Position numbers and translations under genes: made by a program. From the NCBI GenBank assembly GCA_018813375.1, contig JAHJBU010000004.1:1-20175 (forward strand): 20,175 nt of DNA, given 5' to 3'. This document shows, one piece after another, positions 6,939 to 15,600 of this stretch. The notes beneath the pieces are model-generated. The model did no database searches. It worked only from the letters and a program-made list of their open reading frames with translations, and was not told the origin of the DNA. This DNA is from Patescibacteria group bacterium. GTDB taxonomy: Bacteria; Patescibacteriota; Microgenomatia; UBA1400; PJMF01. How positions within the stretch are numbered: position 1 is the first letter of the stretch; every line of letters starts with the position of its first letter.

Positions 6939-7629
6939 AATAAAAAAAACATTACTCTTTACACTTAGCTTGTTACTACTATTTTTAGTCACTCCAGTTA
7001 CTGCTCAAGAAGCAACTGATTCTAGTTCTTCTATTCTTGACGAGGATAAAAAAATAGAGAATATGAAAAGATATCTGCAAAATGCAGCTGATAATCCTAA
7101 TGTTAAAAAAATACTTGGAGAACTTTCTCAACAAAAACGTGGTTTTATTGGCCAGGTCGAAAGAGTCACCAAAGAGAATTTAACTTTAACTAATAGCAAA
7201 GGTACAGAAATCATTTCCTTTAGCGACCAAGTAACTTTACTCAAAGCTAATAAAGAAATCTCTATTGACGACGTAGCGGTTGATGACTGGCTGGTGGTTA
7301 TGGGATTAATCATTGATGATACTTTTACACCCAAGCGCATTCTAGTTTCTTCGACAACTCTTCGGCCACAAAATCATATAGTCATACTGGGTACAATTAT
7401 TGATCAAACCAATAGTGAGCTGACTCTATTATCACGCCAGAATGAAGAAATAAGCTTTGATCTTAATAAAAAAACTCAATATCAAGATCATGATGGCGTT
7501 GTCTCTAAAGGTAGTGAGTTCATCGAAGACCTACAGGTGCTGGTAGTTGGTTACGAAAATGATGAGGGCAAAGTAGCCTCCGTTATTAGAACTCTAGTTC
7601 CTCTAGAAACACTTCAAAATAATGAGTAA
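6928..7629 (+). CDS. Secreted protein with DUF5666-like beta domains
   Basis: From the ATG at 6928 this is a 233-residue secreted protein; an in-frame ATG at 6901, created by the tandem duplication, would add MNKKRRLTT. The signal peptide is KKIKKTLLFTLSLLLLFLVTPVTA with an AxA-type cleavage site before QEA. The mature part has two similar beta-rich modules, GFIGQVERVTKENLTLTN...DDWLVVMGLI and VILGTIIDQTNSELTLL...DLQVLVVGYEN. They resemble the OB-like DUF5666 modules of exported proteins; this is by pattern only. Its stop overlaps the next start by 8 nt, so it is coupled to the aminopeptidase gene. No function is known. Confidence 0.7.
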   Translation: MNKKIKKTLLFTLSLLLLFLVTPVTAQEATDSSSSILDEDKKIENMKRYLQNAADNPNVKKILGELSQQKRGFIGQVERVTKENLTLTNSKGTEIISFSDQVTLLKANKEISIDDVAVDDWLVVMGLIIDDTFTPKRILVSSTTLRPQNHIVILGTIIDQTNSELTLLSRQNEEISFDLNKKTQYQDHDGVVSKGSEFIEDLQVLVVGYENDEGKVASVIRTLVPLETLQNNE

Positions 7630-8728
7630 AAAATCAACTAATTTTTCCAAGTCTAGGCTGGATAACTTACAAAGCAATCTCAAAGACAATCGAGCTATAC
7701 TTTTTTCTACCCCTAACGATATATTTTATTTAACTAATTTTAATTTTTTAGTCCCAGAAGAAAGAGAGGCTTTTTTAATCGTGACCCAAAAGTCAGCTCT
7801 CTTACTCCATGCCAGCTTTTCACCCTATCAACCATCAAATGACATCATTCCCATAAAAGGAAACTCTATCGACAAACTAAAACAGCAATTTGAATATCTT
7901 CATCAACAAGAGGGTGTCACTCAACTCTTGGTTGATAAAACTAGTCTCTTTGTAAATGAGTATGAGGCCATCCAAAAATTATCTTTTTTAAAAATTTCAG
8001 GTCTAGACCGCCAGCTCATCTGGCAGTTACGAATGATTAAGGATGAGGAAGAGCTCGTTTTTTTAAAAAAAGCGGCTAAGCTCACTTCACAAGCACTGCA
8101 CACTAGCATAGCAAAGCTTGAAGCTGGAATAACTGAGAAACAAGTGAAAGATCTAATTGAGTCTGAACTCAAAAAAGTTAACTCCAAGCGACCAGCTTTC
8201 CCGACTATTGTGGCATTTGGATCTAACTCCGCCCTACCCCATCATCAACCTACTGATAAAAAATTAACATCTGAAGCGGTGGTCTTAATTGACTGCGGTG
8301 CCACAGTTAATAATTACTGCGGTGATATGACTCGAACCACCTGGTTTGGTAATAACCCAAACCCTGAGTTTACGAAAATTGAACAAATAGTTAAACAATC
8401 CTATCAATCTGCTTTAAAAAGACTAAGTAAAAAATCCACCAATCAGCCAATTTTAGCTAGAGACCTAGATCAAGCTGCGCGTCAAGTGATTGTTAATGCT
8501 GGCTATGGAGATGACTTTATCCATACCACCGGGCATGGCTTAGGTATAGATATCCATGAAAATCTATCGCTTAGCTGGAAAAACCAGCAGGAAATTTTAC
8601 CAAACATGGTCATAACTATTGAACCTGGTATTTATTTAGATAATAAATTTGGCTACAGATATGAAAATACTGTTCTAGTAACTAATAAAGAAGCTGAGGA
8701 ATTAACCCGATTACAACTCAGGTTTTAA
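7622..8728 (+). CDS. M24 family Xaa-Pro aminopeptidase
   Basis: A 368-residue cytoplasmic metallopeptidase of the pita-bread fold that releases the N-terminal residue ahead of proline. A creatinase-like N-terminal domain runs to about residue 130. In the catalytic domain the five metal ligands are visible: two Asp in VLIDCGATVNNYCGDMTRT, His in HTTGHGLGIDIHE, Glu in ITIEPGIYL and Glu in YRYENTVLVT. Length matches the PepQ/YpdF-type enzymes (about 350-370) rather than PepP (about 440). The start overlaps the upstream gene by 8 nt with no Shine-Dalgarno sequence, and the TAA stop shares a base with the probable start of the GNAT gene. Confidence 0.93.
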   Translation: MSKKSTNFSKSRLDNLQSNLKDNRAILFSTPNDIFYLTNFNFLVPEEREAFLIVTQKSALLLHASFSPYQPSNDIIPIKGNSIDKLKQQFEYLHQQEGVTQLLVDKTSLFVNEYEAIQKLSFLKISGLDRQLIWQLRMIKDEEELVFLKKAAKLTSQALHTSIAKLEAGITEKQVKDLIESELKKVNSKRPAFPTIVAFGSNSALPHHQPTDKKLTSEAVVLIDCGATVNNYCGDMTRTTWFGNNPNPEFTKIEQIVKQSYQSALKRLSKKSTNQPILARDLDQAARQVIVNAGYGDDFIHTTGHGLGIDIHENLSLSWKNQQEILPNMVITIEPGIYLDNKFGYRYENTVLVTNKEAEELTRLQLRF

Positions 8729-9231
8729 TTAAACGCCTAGACGAAAATGATGCTTTAGCTTACAAAAAAATAAGACTCCTGGCACTACAAACTAACCCCG
8801 AGGCTTTCCTATCTACCCTTGATGCAGAGTATCATAAAAGTCAGGCCTCATTTATCTATGAACTAAGTGTCGCCTACCAAAATCCAGTTTGGGGATACTA
8901 TGGCTTGTTTATCAATAATAAAATCATAGGTTTTTGCCAAGTTTCTAAATCATACTTAGCTAAACAAAAACACATCGCTTTTCTTTACAATCTCTATCTT
9001 AATCCAGACTATCGCAGCAAAGGCTATGCCAAAAAACTGGTAAATTTTATTTTAGAAAAAATCAAAACTCAAAATATCGAGCGTATTTTTATCTCCTACT
9101 TGGCAAAAAACAAATTTGCGCGAGGTTTCTATGACCATCTAGATTTTAAACAGTGTGGAGTTAAGGAAAAAGCAGCTAAAAATAACAACGAATATGATGA
9201 TGAAGTGGAGATGGTGCTAGAGATTAAGTAA
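8728..9231 (+). CDS. GNAT family N-acetyltransferase, probable ATT start
   Basis: The frame from 8728 gives about 167 residues with a complete GNAT domain: IKRLDENDALAYKKIRLLAL (beta1-alpha1), PEAFLSTLDAEY, the acetyl-CoA loop NPDYRSKGYAKKL, and KNKFARGFYDHLDFKQCG at the C-terminus. A later in-frame TTG at 8905 would remove the first third, which clearly matches the family. No ATG, GTG or TTG occurs in frame between the stop at 8695 and 8905, except well inside the fold. The ATT at 8728 is exactly where a TAATG stop/start overlap would sit (TAATT), so initiation at ATT or a recent start-codon mutation is likely. The acceptor substrate is unknown. It is last in the plus-strand operon. Confidence 0.75.
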   Translation: MKRLDENDALAYKKIRLLALQTNPEAFLSTLDAEYHKSQASFIYELSVAYQNPVWGYYGLFINNKIIGFCQVSKSYLAKQKHIAFLYNLYLNPDYRSKGYAKKLVNFILEKIKTQNIERIFISYLAKNKFARGFYDHLDFKQCGVKEKAAKNNNEYDDEVEMVLEIK

Positions 9232-9609
9232 GAGATTGAATAAAGGAATGTGGACTCACCTTACATTGGTTCGAACTATTCAGTGAGTGATTTCATCGAT
9301 GATTTGCAAAAGCTAAAGGCTTTATTTGATTCTAAATTAAATTATGCTTTCGTTTCTGTATAGCTTTTTTAGTTGCTGTAGGGACTAGTGGAAGGTGTTG
9401 GAACCTGGGATAAGGGATGCAAGCCTGTTAGAGAAGTTACTTATAGGTGTTAAAGCTGTGAGAGGAAGTTAGAACCCACTCTTAAGATATTTGGATGAAA
9501 AGATAATATAATACTTGATAATGAGGGGAGGAACCTCGTGATCCTTAAATTTCTGAGGTAACTTGGAAAAAAAAGGAGGAGTTAAAAAATAGATTTACTC
9601 TCCCACACT
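9232..9609. other. Unassigned 378-bp intergenic region
   Basis: No recognised gene. It holds a possible 37-codon ORF (GTG at 9250 to TAG at 9361-9363, encoding VDSPYIGSNYSVSDFIDDLQ and more) with no recognised family. A 12-nt word TGTGGACTCACC (9249-9260) is identical to the 3' end of the tRNA-Ala locus, and GCTGTAGGGACTAGT (9375-9389) is nearly repeated near 18863. An inverted repeat AAAAGCTA/TAGCTTTT (9308-9315 and 9361-9368) is also present. Positions 9379-9560 are purine-rich and could be decayed sequence or an unrecognised RNA. I tested it by eye against RNase P, tmRNA, SRP and 6S core motifs and found none. Confidence 0.4.
9567..9604 (-). terminator. Rho-independent terminator of the macroglobulin gene
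   Basis: On the minus strand, starting 5 nt after the TGA stop, GGGAGAGTAAA can pair with TTTAACTCCTCC (with small bulges) and is followed by a run of eight T (9574-9567). Position directly after the operon's last gene supports the call; the stem is imperfect. Confidence 0.65.
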
Positions 9610-12600
9610 TCACTTGGATTCAATAATCTCTATCCAACCCCCTGCAGATCGTCCAAAAACGTCTGGAAAATACATATTGTATGCTTGGGCTGGAGGATAA
9701 TGATATCTTCCAGGTAAAGTTGGTCTCACTCTATAAATATATTCATAAACTCCAGCTGGAACTGTTTCAGCAAACAACACTACCCTATCATCGTGAATCT
9801 CTTTTGATTTGAAATATAATTGATCTTTATCGTCACTAATATCTGGTAATTCTGAATTCAAAATAGAGGTTGTTGCTAGACTCTCATTAACTGGTTCGAA
9901 GCCGGCCGGGAAATTATCTTCGATAATAACATGATGACGTTCAGCAGGAACTGCGAGAGTAAGCCTAACAATAACCTCTCCCTCATTACTCACTCTATCT
10001 ATTGAAAGAGGATTTCCAGCAGCATCAATTAAATCTCTAATGATAACTATCCCTTGATCAGTAGGCTCAACCTCCTCAAACGGCAACCAATAGCTTAAAT
10101 TCAGGTTGTAATATAGAGAACCTGTACCAGCCTTTTCTATTGCTAAAGAAACATCCTTTTCTTTTTCTATTTCTGACAAACCAATAGTAGTTAATAACTC
10201 ATTCATGACATCATCTTTGGTCATTTTTCCTTCTGCAACACGACTGCCTGCTAAATCAATTTTCCAATCATAATCCACTTTTGCCTCTTTTCGACCAATA
10301 ATCATGCTAACAATACTTCTAACAGCAACACTAGTTTGTCTAGTAGTTTGCCAATATCCATTTTCCCTAACCTGCACTAACCATCGAGTAACATCAGGAA
10401 TAAGTGCATGACTCTTATTATAGATAACAAGATTCTCAAGCATCACCGCGGTCAAAGAATTTTTTCCACCCATAAACTGCCAAGGTTCACTTTGGCTTTC
10501 CCAATGGGCTAAAGTGTTAGTCTTGTCCACAAGTGAAAGCATCTCGTTCATTAACCGTTTGCCATCTGCAGATGATTTAGATGTTAATAATAATGATCGA
10601 AGCAAATACGCCCGAGCAATGGTGCTCATTTGCCATCTAGAATTCATTAAGGTTGAAAGTTTACTTGGTGAAACTTGTCTATTTTCTGCAAGAATAGCAG
10701 CAATCATGGCTTGAGAGTCAAGCGAATTGTCTGGATTATCTAGCTGTGCCTCAAGATATGAAAGTCCATCTCTTACCACTTGACCTGATACTCCTAAATT
10801 CTGTCTTTGCGCTTGAAGCAAGCCTTCCATTACTAAAGTAGAAATATATGAATTTGATTCTCTATCTCCATTTGACCAAGACCAGCCTCCATCAGGCATC
10901 TGAGTTTTAGTTAAACGTGCCACCGAATCTTCAATCAATCTTTCAACATCTTGACGACTATATCCACCAATATTTTGATTGCCCATTTCATCAGCTAATT
11001 CTAATAGATTTGCCAAAACACTTAATCGGCTGATGGTTTGTTCATTACACCAGTAATAATAATTAAACATGTATTTTGCTGCTGTCTGAACCCCACCACC
11101 CAAAATTGGTGATAGAGAAATGGCTAACTCCCCTTGATCTGGAACAATACTTGAGGGTAAATATATATTTTCTAGTGCTTGGTCTTTTGCTTCACCAGAA
11201 GCAGCAACTACCTCAGGAACAAAATATGATAATACAGGCAATTCAATCTTAATTCCATCAACCATTTGACCCTGAAGCTTAGAAATAAACTCAAAAGAAA
11301 CTTTTTCAGTAGCAAGTACTTCTCCTTGCCAATAGACGTTCTGCGAAGAGTGGGGCGAAACAACCACTTCTTTTGTCAATTCATCCTGAGTTGACAGGCC
11401 AGTAGAGCTCATTGATATTGAATAGTTGGCAGAATTATTGGAATTATTATGGATTCTCACTCCAACTCTAGGTTGATCTCCAATGCTTAAAAATCTGGGT
11501 AATAAAGGTTGAATCACGGTATCTTTCGAAGCAATAACTTTTTCAACTGCATCGCCAACAGCAGTATCCTTAGTAATTGCCACACCAATTATTCTCCAAG
11601 TTGTGGTGTTATCTGGTAAATTTACTTCGACTTGAGCATTTCCAGAATCGTTGGTTTCAATATGAGCATTCCAATATGCGGTGTCTAAAAATTCGTCTCT
11701 TGAGGTATCGGGGCCACCCTTGTCATTGTGAACCCAATATCCATTGGCTAGATAGGTGTGAAATTGATCAATCTCTAGGTTATACACCCTTACTTTTTTG
11801 TTAATGGTCTCGATTGATGAAACTTTTTCCCATTTACCATTATCCCTCAATAATCTGTCTCCTTGTTTCAGATTGCTTGCCTCCTGCCAACCTTTCTGTG
11901 TGTAAACTCGATGAATGCCAGTTACTTCAAGTTTATTATTTATTATGAGGTAATTATCAACATCATGAACAAATATCTTATTAACTTTTGCTTTAACCAA
12001 ATTGTTATCAGTTTCATCCAATCTAGTCAATACAAAATCTCCCACTGCTACCTCTTCCATATTCATAAAACTACCATTCGCCATAGAAATCTTTGTTAAC
12101 CCAGTAAAACATCCTCCCCCAGAGCCACCCTTGCTCCCAAGGTTGACATTTGCATTAATTCTATCCATGGATGTGATCAACGATTGAGCCGTTGAAACAG
12201 CTAGATTTCGTGGTCGATAAAATGTTTGAAAAATATCTACCAACTCTGTCCTGGCCAAACTCCAAACTGACTGATCAACCAAAGCCAATGCCACTTCGCT
12301 TTTCACAGATTCTCCCAACCCATTTTTAGTATCAAGATTAACTATCATTTTATCTCCCGGCCGATACTGCTCTTGATCTGTTGAGATTTCTAAATTAACT
12401 TTATTTCGTTTATTAGATACCCTAAGTTCTAATAAGCCCATCTTGAATTGAGGGGGGTCTTTGACTTCTTTCCCACCCTTAACAAAAACCCCTGAAACAA
12501 ACACATTGGGAGAATAATTATCTTTCAAATCTACTGAAAAAATTTGATTGTCCTGGTCTAAGTGAACTATTTGATAATCCAATACATTGGCCCTCTCAGA

Positions 12601-15600
12601 AGTAATCAATCCCGTCACTTGAGAATATGGGATCGATGCTTGAATCTGTGCTGACTGTCCTATCTCATACTCCTGAGAGTCAGGCATTAATGCTATCCTG
12701 TCATGATTTTCAAGTCTAGATGACCAACCTCCTCCAGAAATCCAAAGGTCTGTTCCAGCTTTAGCAATCCTTCCACTGTCATCAATCACCTGTGCAACAA
12801 CGTGATAAAGACCTCCACTTTCAGGAATAAATTCAGCTGACGTTCTTCCCATATCGTCTGTCTGCACCATAGTCTTACTAATAAAGTTATCGGTATGTTT
12901 ACTCACCCAATAAAACTGATTATCTTCTGGATCCTGTTCCTTTATAGTGCTCCAAGTTCTTTTATAAAAAGAAACTTCAACTGGCTTGTTTGGCTGTTCT
13001 ACTCCCTCAAGATCTAGGGTTACTATTTCGACTTTTGATTCCTGATTGGCTCTTCCTACATATTTTTCTGGCTTGAGACCAACCATTAGACTACCGTGAT
13101 AGACATAAATTTCTTGAGAGGTGCCAGCAATTACCTGCTTATCTTCGTTTTCAATCTCGACTTCCAAGCGATAGCGTTGGCTCGCAGTCTTATCAGAAAT
13201 ATTTGTTGGTAATAAAACATTGTATTTTCCATCATAGTTGGTAAATCCCGTGCCTTCAGCAATCTTTTCTCCGGAAAAATAACTAGAATCTGAAAGACTC
13301 CACCAGGGCCTATACCAATAATTATCACTATCACCAAAATCAAATCTTCGATCCCTCAACCAGGCGAATGGTGAATCTTCAGTTGCTAAAGTCCACTTTA
13401 ATTTTGCATTTGGAACTGGAGCCCCAAAATAATATTTACTATCAACTTCAACATCAATTTTCTCTCCCGACACATACTTAGAACGATTTGTTTTAATCGA
13501 TACTTCAAATTCAGCTCGTTTATATTCCTCAACTTGAAAAGATTGTTCAAATCCATTGCCATTAATACTTGCATTAATGCGATAACTTCCCAATGCACCA
13601 TTTTCACTCAAATCAAAATCTCCAGAAAAACTTCCATATGAATTAAGTGGTAAATCTCGATTTGCCACAACTTTTCCCGATGAGTCATATAGAGAAATAT
13701 TAACTGTTTCCCCCTCATCCAATAGACTATATACCCCATCATCATCTGATCGAACAACACCTTTAAAATAGACTTTCTGTCCTGGTCTATATATTGGTCT
13801 GTCTAGTTGAATAAAAATCTTAAGATCATCAGATTTTCCGTAATATGAATCTCTCTCTTGAGGATCATAGTAATGCTGTATCCCAAAATCATAGTTATCA
13901 ATGCCCTCATCCCAAGATCGAAATAAAACTGAAGTATCATTGTTTCGATGCGCAAAGACAACGATTTCACTGTCAATCTGATTATTATAATTATTATCTG
14001 AAAACAAACCTTGTTTGCTTTCAGATAAATAAACTCCATCGTTATTTGTTTTTCCAGACGCTTTTTGATCGAATGAGAAATTAACTATTTCTACATCCGC
14101 GCCCTCAACCACATTGCCTGTGCCCTGATCAGTTGCCCAAATCAATGCCTGATCTGTATTCCATTTTGCTGTCAAAGCGGTATTGGTTAAAATCATGACT
14201 AAATTATCGTGATGTCCGTCTTCAATAACGGCATCGAGAAAGTATAACCCTGGATCAAATGACTCTCCGTTTTCTTTTTCAACAATAGTGATAACATTGA
14301 CAGGAATATTCTTATCAGCTTCATAGTTTTCTGACCAAGAGCGAACGAGTTCGTATTTGCTTAAGTCAAGTGATTGCCAACTTCTTCTTTCATTAGAAAG
14401 ACTATAATCTTGACGCAACTTATATAAATCAATCAACTGCTCTTTGGAGATTTTATATAAATGGTATTCAACCCCCTTTACTGCAGAAGTTTTGGCTACA
14501 ATCCTGGGCTTAACTGCTTGGTTAAATGTGGCAAAATAAGTATTTGTTGGCAAAATACTAATACTCTTTTCCATATCACTAGTATGAAAACCAAATGAAT
14601 AATTTCTTCGGAGTGGAACACCATATTGATCTCTTACATTTGCCCCAATGGTTATGGTGTAATTTTCAGATCTTCTTAGATATGTCCCTACCGAAAGAAC
14701 AGTACCAATCTTCCCACGGTAAGAATTTAGGGATGGATTTTTTTCGGGAGCCGGATCAATAATTACGTTGCCTTCAAACGAATCGGAATCCATTGGAGTT
14801 GAGAACTCAACTTTTAACCAATTATCTTCTACAACATTATCCTCACCATCTTCTGGATCTGTACTATAAACACTAGGCAATTGAGTAACTCCAAATTCCC
14901 ACTCATAGTCATTTTCAAGTCCATTTTCACCATAAATTGACTTTAAACCTTTTTTAATAACAGCCTTATATTTTGAATTCCTTTTTAAAGGTCTATTTGG
15001 ATAAAATCCCACTTGCTCTTTTAACACTCTCACTGAAGCCTCGACCTCAGCAATAATCTCATTTTTTTCATCAAGCTCATATAATGTAAAGCTCTCTTGA
15101 GCAGATTTTAAATCTGCTTGTTGAGTAAGAGTTGCAGAGACAGAAGCAACTGGATTTGCATATTGATATCCATTTGTCGGAGAAATTGAAACAACAATCG
15201 GTCTTGGAGTAGAAAAACTGAATACCTGATCATCCTGCAACTCGCCACCATCTTCTGACTTGATTCCAGCTCGAACTACATATGAGTATGTATTTGCCAA
15301 AGAAAGCTCACTGGTAGGTCTGAATTGATAAGCAGTAGTACCCAGCCATCTCCCCTCTCCCTCAATTGGTGGATCAATACTGAAAGCTGGTGTAGCTTTT
15401 TCTTTCTCATCGACAGTTGTCAACGGAATCATGGCGCGATCAAACATGATGGTAAAAGTAGGTTTTTCTACCAAAGATTGACCAAGAGGACTAGCCAAAA
15501 CTACTTGGGGATGGCCAAGAGTAGTAAAAGAAATATCTGTCTTGATTATTTTAGGAATACCAATAGAGGACATGGCCCCTCTTCCAATGATTATTTGATA

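Noticed and set aside
8905..9231. Short 108-residue acetyltransferase starting at TTG
   Set aside because: It would lack the first strand and helices of the GNAT fold, which are plainly encoded in frame upstream to 8728.
9249..9280. A second tRNA gene, suggested by GGACTCACC followed by GGTTCGAAC
   Set aside because: No acceptor, anticodon or D-arm partner can be found upstream or downstream; only fragments match.
393..9612. Alternative genetic code (TGA as Gly, as in Absconditabacteria/Gracilibacteria)
   Set aside because: Family-length proteins end naturally at TGA (rluA-type gene, macroglobulin) and no gene contains an in-frame TGA, so the standard bacterial code fits.
11725..12111. Polymorphic-toxin pretoxin HINT module
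   Set aside because: The domain resembles this class, but what follows is the A2M core and thioester domain, not a C-terminal toxin, and no immunity gene is near.
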